64,000 bases of DNA from positions 28,942-92,941 of the forward strand of contig BHEP01000003.1 of assembly GCA_003851245.1 (NCBI GenBank). The letters run 5' to 3'. Origin of the DNA: Bacteroidales bacterium. GTDB taxonomy: Bacteria; Bacteroidota; Bacteroidia; Bacteroidales; Azobacteroidaceae. Both the position numbers and the translations under genes were made by a program. The notes beneath the pieces were generated by a model. That model ran no database searches, was not told where the DNA came from, and worked only from the letters and a program-made list of their open reading frames with translations. Positions 46,091-55,494 of this stretch are shown piece by piece; positions within the stretch are counted from its first letter, which is position 1; every line of letters begins with the position of its first letter.

Positions 46091-47332
46091 TTATGCAATT
46101 TTATTCTGTATTGTTTCTTCTTTGCGTATCCTCTCTTGTGCATATTTGAGGTCAATGTGCAGTTTCTTCTCCTTTGTAGAAGGATAATGGTACATTGCAT
46201 CTATCATTATATCTTCGGAAATAGATCTTAGGCCTCTTGCGCCCAGTTTGTATACAATTGCCGTATCCACAATAAAGTCGTATACGTCGTCGTCAAAACT
46301 AAGCTTTATTCCATCTATTTCAAATATTTTTTTATATTGTTTTATAATGGAATTTTTAGGCTCTGTAAGAATATTTCTTAGAGCTACTCTATCCAAAGGC
46401 GAAAGGTAGGTAAGAATTGGCAAACGACCAATTATTTCAGGAATTAATCCAAAAGATTTTAAATCTTGGGGACTAATATACTGTAGCATATTGTCTTTGT
46501 CTATTCCTATTTTAATTTTGCTGGCAGCATAGCCCACAACCTTTGTATTTAGTCGCTGGGCTATTTTTTTGTTGATGCCATCGAAAGCACCCCCACAAAT
46601 AAATAATATATTTTTGGTGTCTACAGCAATCATTTTTTGGTCGGGATGTTTGCGGCCTCCTTGTGGCGGAACATTTACAACCGAGCCTTCAAGTAATTTT
46701 AGTAGACCCTGCTGTACGCCTTCGCCACTAACATCGCGGGTGATGGAGGGATTGTCGCCCTTGCGTGCTATCTTGTCGATCTCATCAATAAAAACAATGC
46801 CTCTCTGTGCCGATTCTACATTATAATCTGCCACTTGAAGAAGCCTGGAGAGTATGCTTTCTATATCTTCGCCCACATAACCTGCCTCGGTCAGAACTGT
46901 GGCATCCACAATAGTGAAGGGCACTTTTAGTAGCCTGGCAATGGTTTTGGCAAGAAGAGTCTTGCCCGTTCCTGTGGAGCCTACCATTATGATATTGGAT
47001 TTTTCTATTTCTACCTCATCAGCCGATTCTATTTGCATAAGGCGTTTGTAGTGATTGTATACCGACACTGCAAGGTATCGTTTTGCTTGATCTTGCCCTA
47101 TCACATATTGGTCGAGGAAGGTTTTAATTTCCACAGGCTTTGGCAACTCATTTTTCTCAATTTTGAATTGCGATGATGCTTTTTTTGAACTTGCCTTGGT
47201 TTCTTCAGCAATAAGGTGGGCTTGCTCGGCACAAGACTCACATATGTTGCCATGCAAACCTGTTATTAATAGCTGGGTATCTTTTTTGGGCTTGCCACAG
47301 AAACTGCAAGATTCATTTGTTGATTTTGCCAT
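46091..47332 (-). CDS. clpX: ATP-dependent Clp protease ATP-binding subunit ClpX
   Basis: ClpX (413 residues) unfolds substrates for ClpP. The N-terminal zinc domain has CSFCGKP and CESCAEQ. Walker A is GSTGTGKTLLAKTIA, Walker B is IVFIDEIDKIARK, and the sensor 2 region GARGLRSISEDIM is intact. The ClpP-docking IGF-type loop should lie near VVGYAASKIKIGIDK, but a clean IGF tripeptide is not obvious there. It starts 7 bp after clpP, the usual tig-clpP-clpX order. Confidence 0.97.
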   Translation of the reverse strand: MAKSTNESCSFCGKPKKDTQLLITGLHGNICESCAEQAHLIAEETKASSKKASSQFKIEKNELPKPVEIKTFLDQYVIGQDQAKRYLAVSVYNHYKRLMQIESADEVEIEKSNIIMVGSTGTGKTLLAKTIARLLKVPFTIVDATVLTEAGYVGEDIESILSRLLQVADYNVESAQRGIVFIDEIDKIARKGDNPSITRDVSGEGVQQGLLKLLEGSVVNVPPQGGRKHPDQKMIAVDTKNILFICGGAFDGINKKIAQRLNTKVVGYAASKIKIGIDKDNMLQYISPQDLKSFGLIPEIIGRLPILTYLSPLDRVALRNILTEPKNSIIKQYKKIFEIDGIKLSFDDDVYDFIVDTAIVYKLGARGLRSISEDIMIDAMYHYPSTKEKKLHIDLKYAQERIRKEETIQNKIA

Positions 47333-47339
47333 TCCTACT

Positions 47340-48008
47340 TTAGATCGTTTTTCTTGTTAAAATTTCATCTATCATACCATAGGCCTTAGCCTCTTCGGAT
47401 GTCATCCAAAAATCTCTGTCGCCATCTTGCAGTACTTTTTCATACTCCTGACCCGAATGATCAGACAGTATGGTATAAATTTCTTTCTTGATTTTCATGA
47501 TTTCTCTGGCGGTAATTTCTATATCAGAAGCTTGCCCCTGAGCCCCTCCCAAAGGCTGATGAATCATAACCCTAGAATGCTTTAGAGCCGAGCGTTTGCC
47601 TTTTGCGCCTGCCACCAGCAAGACCGCAGCCATAGATGCTGCCATGCCTGTGCAAATGGTCGATACATCGCTGGAAATAAATTGCATGGTGTCGTATATT
47701 CCGTAACCAGCATAAACAGATCCGCCTGGCGAATTAATGTAGATGGAAATATCTTTACCTGGCTCGCTGGAGTCGAGATACAACAATTGTGCCTGTATAA
47801 CATTGGCTGTATAATCATCGACCTGAGTGCCTAAAAAAATTATCCTGTCCATCATTAAGCGAGAGAACACATCCATTTGTGCTACATTTAGTTGGCGCTC
47901 TTCAATTATAGTTGGCGAAATGTAGCTGCTAGAAATCATTGCATATTTATCCAAAGCATTGGAATTCATATTCAAATGTTTGGTAGCATATTTTTTAAAA
48001 TCGTTCAT
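47340..48008 (-). CDS. clpP: ATP-dependent Clp protease proteolytic subunit ClpP
   Basis: ClpP (222 residues) is the serine peptidase barrel of the Clp system. The catalytic triad is Ser125 in [11 protein letters not shown], His150 in MIHQPLGG and probably Asp199 in [19 protein letters not shown] is the typical oligomer/substrate segment. The N-terminal 20 or so residues may be a removable propeptide. It lies between tig (41 bp upstream) and clpX (7 bp downstream). Confidence 0.97.
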   Translation of the reverse strand: MNDFKKYATKHLNMNSNALDKYAMISSSYISPTIIEERQLNVAQMDVFSRLMMDRIIFLGTQVDDYTANVIQAQLLYLDSSEPGKDISIYINSPGGSVYAGYGIYDTMQFISSDVSTICTGMAASMAAVLLVAGAKGKRSALKHSRVMIHQPLGGAQGQASDIEITAREIMKIKKEIYTILSDHSGQEYEKVLQDGDRDFWMTSEEAKAYGMIDEILTRKTI

Positions 48009-48049
48009 ATTTGGTGGAATTATGAATTGTAAATAAATATTCTTACTTC

Positions 48050-49426
48050 TTATTCTGCAGATTCTGCAGACTGATCTTTAAATAATTTCTCGAACTCTTC
48101 ACTGCTCACATTTTTATCGTCTATGCTTACTTGTTCTTTTATCCAGTCTGCAAGTTTTCCTTCCATTATCTTGTCTACTAGGTTTCTAACAGTATCTTCT
48201 TTCTTTAGCATGTCTTGGGCGTAATTTTCAAGCATGTCGGCTGGCACATTGTTCATACCATATTGTGCAAACTGGGCAAGTACTGCTTTCTTTGCAGCCT
48301 CAACAACTTCGCCTTCTTCAATCTTAAAATTATTCTCTTGAATGAGTTCTTGCTTTATTAAATGAAATTTTAGATCTTCGATTATCTTGGGAAATTCCTT
48401 GTCTAAGTCTTCCGCCGATCTATCTTTATTGCTTGTAAGCAACCATCTTTTCAATGTTTTTTCGGGAAACACAATCTCTCCAGCTTTTTCTTCCAACAAA
48501 ACTTTGGCATCTAATAGAAATTTATAGTCGCTATCGGGTATGGATTGCTCTTGAATGGTTTCTCTTATTTTTGTTCTGAAAGCCTCTTCTGAATCTACAA
48601 TGCCTGGTCCAAAAACCTTGTCAAAAAGCTCTTGATCAACATTTCCTTCCACATAGCGGGTTACTTCATTGATTTGGAAACTAAAATCGCCCTCGTGCTC
48701 GCCTACCTTTTCCTTGTCTACCTTTAGAAGTGAAGACAACTCAACTTCATTGCCCTCATACGCCTTAAATGGGCTGAATGTGATAACAGAATTTTTGGCA
48801 GCGCCTTCAAATTTTGCCTTTTCGGACTCTTCTTTCATGTAGGACGACATCAAAACGGCATCCTCTATTTGTATGCCACCTTCTTTAGGAGCTCCTTCTG
48901 CGTCGAGCTCTGTCAAAAGTCCTTTTGCCATATCTTTTCCTTCTATAACATCTACTTGAGAGTAGCTGCCATGGCCAGATTTGAAATTTTCTATTTGCTT
49001 ATCTACCAAAGTCTCATCAACAATAATTGAATAAAAAGGAAGCTTGTCTTTTTTAGATAGCGCAACTTCAATCTTTGGAGCAATGGCAATATCAAAGGTA
49101 AATTCAAAATCTTCTTGAGTTTCAAAATCAATTTCTTTTTGATCTTCACTGGGAATAGGTTCGCCCAAGACGTTAATTTTATTTTCGTTGATATATCCAA
49201 ATAGTTTGTCAGAAACTATTTTGTTTATTTCATCTACCAATACCGATTTGCCATACATCTTTTGCACCATACCCATGGGCACCATTCCTTTTCTAAATCC
49301 AGGAATAGCGGCTTTTTGGCGTAAATTTTTAAGCGCCTTATCTATCGATGGTTTGTAGTCTTCTTTAGTAATTTCCATCTTGATAATTCCTTCTGTAGGA
49401 TTGGTGTTTTGAAGCGTAATATTCAT
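48050..49426 (-). CDS. tig: trigger factor
   Basis: Trigger factor (458 residues) is the ribosome-bound chaperone at the polypeptide exit. The N-terminal ribosome-binding domain has the signature [13 protein letters not shown] (Gly-Phe-Arg-Lys), near residue 42. A PPIase-like middle region is weak, as in most Bacteroidetes copies, and a helical C-terminal domain follows, ending in an acidic tail. It heads the tig-clpP-clpX-recQ run. A near-consensus promoter lies at 49535-49565. Confidence 0.94.
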   Translation of the reverse strand: MNITLQNTNPTEGIIKMEITKEDYKPSIDKALKNLRQKAAIPGFRKGMVPMGMVQKMYGKSVLVDEINKIVSDKLFGYINENKINVLGEPIPSEDQKEIDFETQEDFEFTFDIAIAPKIEVALSKKDKLPFYSIIVDETLVDKQIENFKSGHGSYSQVDVIEGKDMAKGLLTELDAEGAPKEGGIQIEDAVLMSSYMKEESEKAKFEGAAKNSVITFSPFKAYEGNEVELSSLLKVDKEKVGEHEGDFSFQINEVTRYVEGNVDQELFDKVFGPGIVDSEEAFRTKIRETIQEQSIPDSDYKFLLDAKVLLEEKAGEIVFPEKTLKRWLLTSNKDRSAEDLDKEFPKIIEDLKFHLIKQELIQENNFKIEEGEVVEAAKKAVLAQFAQYGMNNVPADMLENYAQDMLKKEDTVRNLVDKIMEGKLADWIKEQVSIDDKNVSSEEFEKLFKDQSAESAE

Positions 49427-49534
49427 TCTTGAGTTTGTTTAGCGTTTATTTTTATTGTTAATTATTTATTCTTAATTAATTCTTATTTATCTTCATTATT
49501 AAAGCCATTTAGACTATAATTGTTTTTTGAAGTG

Positions 49535-49565
49535 TAAAGTTAGTTTTAATCTTTCAATATCCAAA
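49535..49565 (-). promoter_or_regulatory. near-consensus promoter for tig-clpP-clpX run
   Basis: On the minus strand, TTTG (49562-49565), 19 bp, TAACTTTA (49535-49542). One mismatch in the -7 box. The 5' leader would be about 100 nt of AT-rich sequence. Confidence 0.6.
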
Positions 49566-49597
49566 TTTGTTTATGCAAAATACACTATAATAGTGTA

Positions 49598-51598
49598 TCA
49601 ATTTTCTTTTTTGGCTCTCATGCTATCCCATACAAAGTAGCTAATGAGGATAATATACATAAATAGTCCTGCAAGTTGGGAGCCGTTTTTCTCTAGCCAT
49701 TCTTCATTGACCAAGTCTAAGCCTCCAAAACGCATGGCGGCACTCACAACTCCCATCAGAGCTCCTCCTGCAATAAATCCCGATGCCAAAAGAGTCCCTT
49801 TGTCTAAGCGAGCCTTATTTAAGTCTTTATCTGTAGATCTGGTACTTACAAACCAACTTATAAGACCGCCCACCAGAAGTGGGGTGTTGAGCTCCAAGGG
49901 AATAAACATTCCCAAGGCAAAAGCCAGGGCGGGAACTTTTAGTAAGGTGAGTATTAATGCCAAAATTGCACCAATACCATAGAGCAACCAGGGAGCTCCA
50001 GTTCCAGACATTAGGGGTTCTATCACCGCGGCCATGGCATTTGCCTGTGGAGCAGCCAAACTGCCTGAGGTAAAACCATATGTTTTGTTTAAAATCATGA
50101 TTACTCCTCCCACAGTTGCTGCTGAAACAATGGTGCCCAAAAATTTCCAAGCTTGTTGTTTATAGGGACTTGTGCCTATCCAATACCCTACCTTGAGATC
50201 TGTAATAAATCCTCCAGCCATAGAGAGGGCGGTGCACACTACGCCTCCCATAATAAGGGCAGCAAGCATTCCCGAAGTTCCCTTAAGTCCTACGGCTACC
50301 AGCACTACCGAAGAAAGTATGAGGGTCATCAGTGTCATGCCAGACACGGGATTGGTGCCAACAATGGCAATAGCATTGGCCGCTACGGTGGTAAAAAGGA
50401 AGGCTATAGTTGCTACCAGCAAGAGGCCAATAATGGCATACAAGAGATTATGAATAACCCCAAAATAGAAGAATAAGAAAATAAGGATCAGTGTTATTAT
50501 GCTGGCAATGGCAATAAATTTCATTGATAAATCGCGCTCTGTACGTAACTGATTCACGTTTTTAGAGGTATTTTTTCCTTTCATCTCATTGGTAGCCAAT
50601 CCTATAGCTCCTTTTATTATGCTCCACGACTTCACAATACCAATGACACCTGCCATAGCAATGCCTCCAATACCTATTTGGCGAGCATAGGAAGTAAAGA
50701 GCAGCTCCGGACTCATTGCTCCCAATGGGGTAGTGATGCTTGGATTCCACTGGTTGAGAACCACATCGCCCATCAGGGCAGCCATAAGTGGAATGATGAG
50801 GAACCAAACAAAAAATGATCCTGCACAAATAATAATGGCATACTTCAAACCAATGATGTATCCTAATCCTAAAACGGCAGCTCCTGAATTGATTTTGAAA
50901 ACAATTTTATATTTTTCGGCAAAGGCTTCTCCCGTCATAGTCATGCGACTGGTGATGGTCTCGTTCCACAATCCAAAGGTAGATGCCACAAAATCGTAGA
51001 GTCCACCAATAAGGCCAGCAAAAATAAGAGGCTTTGCCTGATTGCCTCCCTTCTCTCCAGAAACAAGTACCTGTGTTGTGGCGGTTGCCTCAGGGAAAGG
51101 ATATTTGCCGTGCATATCGGCAACGAAATATTTTCTGAAAGGTATAAGAAATAAAATGCCTAGCACTCCTCCAAGTAGAGAACTCAGAAAAATCTGCCAA
51201 AAGGAAACGCCAAGTTCAGGATATTTGGCTTGTAGTATATAAAGTGCGGGTAGAGTAAAAATCGCTCCTGCTACAATTACTCCCGAACTAGCTCCAATAG
51301 ACTGTATGATAACATTTTCTCCAAGTGCATTTTTGCGCTTAAAAGAAGAGGAAAGTCCAACAGCAATAATGGCTATGGGTATGGCAGCCTCGAAAACTTG
51401 TCCAACCTTGAGTCCTAGATATGCTGCAGCGGCAGAAAATAATACCGCCATTATTAGGCCCCAAGAAACAGACCAGACATTGACTTCGGAATACTCTTTG
51501 AGAGGAGAAAGTAGGGGCTCATACTTTTCTCCTGGTTTTAACTCCCTGTTTGCATTCTCGGGCAAGCTTGTTTTTATTTCTCTTTCTTCTTCTTTCAT
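49598..51598 (-). CDS. OPT-family oligopeptide transporter
   Basis: The 666-residue inner-membrane protein has about 15 hydrophobic helices and matches the prokaryotic OPT family. Motifs are SWGLIMAVLFSAAAAYLGLKVGQ in the first helix, GKYPFPEATATTQVLVSGE and a C-terminal GALMGVVSAAMRFGG. OPT proteins import oligopeptides or metal chelates by proton symport. The gene is monocistronic with its own consensus promoter. Ligand unknown; peptides fit an organism that secretes proteases through T9SS. Confidence 0.93.
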   Translation of the reverse strand: MKEEEREIKTSLPENANRELKPGEKYEPLLSPLKEYSEVNVWSVSWGLIMAVLFSAAAAYLGLKVGQVFEAAIPIAIIAVGLSSSFKRKNALGENVIIQSIGASSGVIVAGAIFTLPALYILQAKYPELGVSFWQIFLSSLLGGVLGILFLIPFRKYFVADMHGKYPFPEATATTQVLVSGEKGGNQAKPLIFAGLIGGLYDFVASTFGLWNETITSRMTMTGEAFAEKYKIVFKINSGAAVLGLGYIIGLKYAIIICAGSFFVWFLIIPLMAALMGDVVLNQWNPSITTPLGAMSPELLFTSYARQIGIGGIAMAGVIGIVKSWSIIKGAIGLATNEMKGKNTSKNVNQLRTERDLSMKFIAIASIITLILIFLFFYFGVIHNLLYAIIGLLLVATIAFLFTTVAANAIAIVGTNPVSGMTLMTLILSSVVLVAVGLKGTSGMLAALIMGGVVCTALSMAGGFITDLKVGYWIGTSPYKQQAWKFLGTIVSAATVGGVIMILNKTYGFTSGSLAAPQANAMAAVIEPLMSGTGAPWLLYGIGAILALILTLLKVPALAFALGMFIPLELNTPLLVGGLISWFVSTRSTDKDLNKARLDKGTLLASGFIAGGALMGVVSAAMRFGGLDLVNEEWLEKNGSQLAGLFMYIILISYFVWDSMRAKKEN

Positions 51599-51651
51599 CC
51601 TAGTTTATCTAAAAAATTATTAATAAAACGGTAATACTACTTTGGAAAAGA

Positions 51652-51682
51652 CAAAAGTAATTAATTTATTTTTACTATCAAA
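51652..51682 (-). promoter_or_regulatory. consensus promoter for the OPT transporter
   Basis: On the minus strand, TTTG (51679-51682), 19 bp, TACTTTTG (51652-51659). The TTTG lies inside the first of two exact 14-bp tandem repeats (51677-51690, 51691-51704). Confidence 0.8.
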
Positions 51683-51717
51683 CTCGAAAAATCAAACTCG
51701 AAAAAAGCAAGTAAAAA

Positions 51718-51749
51718 TTTGCAAAGAAGTATAGAATTGATTATTTTTG
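51718..51749 (+). promoter_or_regulatory. consensus promoter for recR
   Basis: TTTG (51718-51721), exactly 20 bp, TATTTTTG (51742-51749), 28 bp before the recR ATG. It is divergent from the OPT promoter. Confidence 0.82.
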
Positions 51750-51776
51750 CATTAAATAAAGATTTATCCATTTAAG

Positions 51777-52400
51777 ATGACTCAAAAATATCCATCAGTT
51801 CTGTTGGAAAATGCTGTAAATGAATTTTCAAAACTCCCTGGCATAGGACGAAAAACCGCATTGAGGCTAGTTCTACATATGCTAAAACGAGAGCAGACTG
51901 AGGTCTCTATTTTTGGTAAGGCTATTGTTGATTTGCGAATGAATGTCCGATACTGCAAGCATTGCCACAATATATGTGACGATGAACTTTGTAATATTTG
52001 TGGCGACCCTAGGCGCGATAATTCCTTGGTTTGTGTAGTGGAAAATCTAAAGGAGGTGATGGCTATAGAAAACACTGGTCAGTTCAGAGGCTTATACCAC
52101 GTTTTGGGAGGTATAATATCTCCAATGGATGGTATTGGCCCAAGCGACTTGCAAATAGATAGTCTTGTGCAAAGAGCTGCCAATGGAAGTATGCAAGAGT
52201 GTATTTTAGCTCTCAGAACAACGATGGAGGGCGATACAACCAACTTTTATATTTATCGCAAACTGGCAGGTATTGATTTGAAAATAAGCGTTATTGCCAG
52301 AGGAATATCGCTTGGCGATGAGATAGAGTATGCCGATGAAATTACATTGGGTCGCTCTATTGTTAATCGTCGCTCTTTTCAAGATTCATTTAAGGTATAA
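51777..52400 (+). CDS. recR: recombination mediator protein RecR
   Basis: RecR (207 residues) helps load RecA on gapped DNA with RecO/RecF. It has the helix-hairpin-helix [15 protein letters not shown], the zinc motif [16 protein letters not shown], and the Toprim domain with [15 protein letters not shown] and [16 protein letters not shown]. Length is normal. It is followed after 49 bp by a HAD gene and glycosyltransferase in the same direction. Confidence 0.97.
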   Translation: MTQKYPSVLLENAVNEFSKLPGIGRKTALRLVLHMLKREQTEVSIFGKAIVDLRMNVRYCKHCHNICDDELCNICGDPRRDNSLVCVVENLKEVMAIENTGQFRGLYHVLGGIISPMDGIGPSDLQIDSLVQRAANGSMQECILALRTTMEGDTTNFYIYRKLAGIDLKISVIARGISLGDEIEYADEITLGRSIVNRRSFQDSFKV

Positions 52401-52449
52401 GAGTAATATATTCAATCGCTAAGATAAAAAAACATAGATAAATAGTAAT

Positions 52450-52911
52450 ATGATAATAGCTGTAGATTTTGACGGAACAATAGTGGAGCATGCCTATCCC
52501 AAAATAGGGAAGCCTGTACCATTTGCGATGGACGTATTGAAGCGTCTTCAAGCAGAAGAGGCGCACACTTTTTTGTTGTGGACTGTTCGTAGTGGCAAAT
52601 TGCTGGATGAAGCCGTGGAATATTGCGAAAAAAATGGCTTTAGTTTTTATGCTGCAAACAAGAACAGTCCTGAAGAAGACGAGACCAAATCCCCCAGAAA
52701 ATTGTTGGCAGATCTTTTTATTGACGACAGAAATTTTGGAGGACTGCCCGATTGGGGCGTTATCTATAAGGTCATAAAAAAGGGAGGTAAAAGCCTATAT
52801 GATTTTGAAGAAATGATGAATGATGATCAGGGCAGGCAAAAGCGAAGCAATAAGAATTTTTTTATAAAATTTGGTGAGGCTTGGGATAGGGCTCGTGGAA
52901 GAGGATTTTAA
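52450..52911 (+). CDS. small HAD-superfamily hydrolase
   Basis: The 153-residue protein is a minimal HAD fold. Motif I is AVDFDGTIVEHAYP (nucleophile Asp6, acid Asp8), motif II is LLWTVRSG, and motif IV is DLFIDDRNFGG. There is no obvious cap domain, so it may act on a macromolecular or large substrate. A basic C-terminal tail (RQKRSNKNFF) follows. The gene ends 2 bp before the glycosyltransferase ATG, so the two are translated as one unit. Confidence 0.88.
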   Translation: MIIAVDFDGTIVEHAYPKIGKPVPFAMDVLKRLQAEEAHTFLLWTVRSGKLLDEAVEYCEKNGFSFYAANKNSPEEDETKSPRKLLADLFIDDRNFGGLPDWGVIYKVIKKGGKSLYDFEEMMNDDQGRQKRSNKNFFIKFGEAWDRARGRGF

Positions 52912-52913
52912 GT

Positions 52914-54059
52914 ATGAAGCTATCTGTAGTAATCGTCAACTATAAGGTAAGATTTTTTTTGGCTCAGTGCTTGCGGTCTCTTCAGATATCACTGCGCAAT
53001 ATTGATGCCGAGGTGTTTGTTGTAGACAACAATTCACAAGATGGCTCTGTAGAATATTTGCAGCCCCTATTTCCTTGGGTAAAATTTATCGCAAACCATA
53101 CAAATCCAGGTTTTTCTATAGCCAACAATCAGGCTATTAACCAATCTTTGGGCGAATATGTCTTGTTATTAAATCCCGATACCTTGGTGGGCGAAAATAC
53201 CCTCGATAGGGCTTGCCAGTTTATGGATGAAAATATGCTTTCGGGAGCGGTAGGTGTCAAAATGATTGATGCCTGTGGGCAGTTTCTTCCGGAATCCAAA
53301 CGGGGTTTTCCTTCTCCATGGACTTCATTTTGCAAAATGTTTGGTTTGTCAAAATTATTCCCCCAATCGCCCTTATTTGCGAAATATCATTTGCGTTATT
53401 TGAATGAAAATGAAATACATGAGGTAGAGGTATTGTCGGGAGCATTTATGATGCTACGAAAGTCTGTTTTGGATAAAATAGGGCTTTTGGATGAGGCTTT
53501 TTTTATGTACGGCGAAGACATTGACCTATCTTACCGCATTACCCAGGGAGGCTATAAGAATTTTTATCTGCCAGAACTCATCATACATTACAAAGGCGAA
53601 AGTACAAAAAAAGATCTGCGTTATGTGAAAATATTTTACCAGGCAATGGTTATTTTTTTTACAAAACATTTTCCTAATTATGCCTCTCTTTACCAATTTA
53701 TGGTGAAAGGAGCTATTTGCACCCACGGTTTTTTCTCTGCTATTGGTAATCTGTGTTTAAGAAGAAGGAAAAACCCTAAACCCCACAATCTTCATTTTCT
53801 TGTGCTGAGCGATAAAAAAAACCTCCTAGCAATAAAGACCATCCTCAGTGAGTCATTTGAAAATAATCAGTATACTCTTATAGAAGCAAACAGCAATCAA
53901 AGTGTAGAACTCAAAAAAATTGAAGACCTTGCTTTTGATCGCATTGTTTTTGATACGCAGTTTATTTCCTTTGAAAATATAATGCGCCTTATGGATGGGA
54001 ACAAGAAAAAGAACGCATGCCATATTTATCATCCAGAATTAGATATTATCCTTCCTTAG
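52914..54059 (+). CDS. family 2 glycosyltransferase
   Basis: The 381-residue protein has a GT-A fold: VVIVNYKVRFFLAQ, VVDNNSQDGSVEY, and LLNPDTLVG with the donor-binding Asp. The acceptor segment is EVLSGAFMMLRKSVLDKIG followed by FFMYGEDIDLSYRI with the ED catalytic base. This is the rhamnosyl/WcaA-like subgroup of cell-surface glycan synthesis. After residue 290 there is a non-catalytic extension of about 90 residues resembling a receiver-like alpha/beta strand order, whose role is unknown. Donor and acceptor cannot be read from sequence. Confidence 0.9.
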   Translation: MKLSVVIVNYKVRFFLAQCLRSLQISLRNIDAEVFVVDNNSQDGSVEYLQPLFPWVKFIANHTNPGFSIANNQAINQSLGEYVLLLNPDTLVGENTLDRACQFMDENMLSGAVGVKMIDACGQFLPESKRGFPSPWTSFCKMFGLSKLFPQSPLFAKYHLRYLNENEIHEVEVLSGAFMMLRKSVLDKIGLLDEAFFMYGEDIDLSYRITQGGYKNFYLPELIIHYKGESTKKDLRYVKIFYQAMVIFFTKHFPNYASLYQFMVKGAICTHGFFSAIGNLCLRRRKNPKPHNLHFLVLSDKKNLLAIKTILSESFENNQYTLIEANSNQSVELKKIEDLAFDRIVFDTQFISFENIMRLMDGNKKKNACHIYHPELDIILP

Positions 54060-54196
54060 AATTAATAAATGTAGCAAAAAAAATATTTGGGCTCAATAAG
54101 TTTTGTTTGTTGGCATTTTTATTTGTAAATTGCGATTTAAAACACAAGCAGTACTTAAAATTACATGTATTTTGTTAACTTAATTTATTATAGCTT

Positions 54197-54736
54197 ATGA
54201 TACCTTTTTTAGAAAATGAATTTATAAAACTCCGAGCTTTAGAGCCCGAAGATCTTGATGTGCTTTATGCTTGGGAAAACGATTCCGAGCTGTGGAGTTC
54301 GGGCAATACGCTGTCGCCATATTCAAAATTTGCTCTTAGAGAATATTTGTCAGAAGCGCGACAAGATATTTATCACACTAAGCAACTTCGCCTGATGATA
54401 GAGCTCAAAGATGAAAATAGAGCCATTGGCACAATAGATCTATACGAATTTGATCCAATGAATTTGCGGGCTGGAGTGGGTATTTTACTTGACAAGGAAT
54501 TTAGAAAAATGGGACTAGGGACACAAGTCCTTGATTTGATTCAAGCTTATGCCTTTGGTTTTTTGTTCCTCAAGCAGTTGTATGCTTATATACCACAAAG
54601 CAATGAGGCTAGCCAGAACTTATTTTTAAAGAGTTCGTATGTTTGTACGGGAAAATTTCAAGAGTGGATACGAAATTCCAAAGGTTTTGAGGATGTTCTG
54701 CTGATGCAATTGAAAAGCGAGAATTTTATTTTTTAG
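54197..54736 (+). CDS. GNAT acetyltransferase (RimJ/RimL-like)
   Basis: The 179-residue protein has the RimL-type start LRALEPEDLDVLYAWENDSELW, the central IGTIDLYEFD strand, and the acetyl-CoA loop LLDKEFRKMGLGTQVLDL (Arg-Gly-type pyrophosphate site in the form RKMGLG). The C-terminal FQEWIRNSKGFEDVLLM is typical of the group. It would acetylate a protein N-terminus or a small amine. It lies 34 bp upstream of the ECF sigma gene but is probably unrelated in function. Confidence 0.88.
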   Translation: MIPFLENEFIKLRALEPEDLDVLYAWENDSELWSSGNTLSPYSKFALREYLSEARQDIYHTKQLRLMIELKDENRAIGTIDLYEFDPMNLRAGVGILLDKEFRKMGLGTQVLDLIQAYAFGFLFLKQLYAYIPQSNEASQNLFLKSSYVCTGKFQEWIRNSKGFEDVLLMQLKSENFIF

Positions 54737-54770
54737 GTGAATAAAATTTTGTTTTTATTATTTGACATGA

Positions 54771-55337
54771 ATGAATGCCGAAAACAACAACATACCTGAT
54801 CCCGAAAGGTTATTTCGTAGTATTGCCTTTGAAAATGATCAAGAAGCTTTTCGTATCTTGTTTGAAACGTATTATGCTCCTATGTGTAACTATGCTTATA
54901 GATATGTGGAAGACAAACAAGGACGTGAAGACCTCGTGCAAGACGTTTTCTTCCATCTTTGGGACAAAAGGAATGAGATAAAAATAAGTATCTCATTCCT
55001 TGCTTATTTATTAATGTCTGTACGAAACCGATGCCTTAATCATATCAAAAGAAAGGGTATAGAATCGAAGGCAAACCTGATGGAATATCAAAACAGTCTT
55101 CATTGCGACTCAAACGCCGAAGAGATATATACTGCCTCTGAACTACAATCACTCATAGGACGAGCCATCGCTGCATTGCCCGAGAAACATCGTACCGCAT
55201 TTCTCCTTCACCGCAACCATAAGAAAACGTATCAAGAAATAGCAGACCTGATGAGCGTATCAATAAAAAGTGTAGAAGCATATATGGGTAAAGCTTTGAA
55301 GACCCTGAGAAGTGAACTGAGAGAATATTTGACTTAA
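54771..55337 (+). CDS. ECF sigma factor of the FecI/Bacteroidetes SusCD-linked type
   Basis: This 188-residue sigma-70 family factor has region 2 (about 25-90; YAYRYVEDKQGREDLVQDVFFHLW) and region 4 (about 120-180; LPEKHRTAFLLHRNHKKTYQEIADLM). It has no region 3, as expected for ECF factors. It is followed by its probable anti-sigma FecR and then by an STN-type SusC. In this arrangement substrate binding at SusC is relayed through FecR to free the sigma factor, which then transcribes the susCD locus. The gene starts at 54771; an ATG four bases earlier is out of frame. Confidence 0.93.
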   Translation: MNAENNNIPDPERLFRSIAFENDQEAFRILFETYYAPMCNYAYRYVEDKQGREDLVQDVFFHLWDKRNEIKISISFLAYLLMSVRNRCLNHIKRKGIESKANLMEYQNSLHCDSNAEEIYTASELQSLIGRAIAALPEKHRTAFLLHRNHKKTYQEIADLMSVSIKSVEAYMGKALKTLRSELREYLT

Positions 55338-55494
55338 GCACTCATAGATTTGGAGCCCACTAAATATTGATTACACATGATTTTTACAAATTATTACGTA
55401 TATTTAACTAGTGGATAAGACCTTTCTCTTGTCTTACAATATAAAAGAACAAAACGAGAATATAACAATAATAGAACAGAAAAGAACTTGATTT

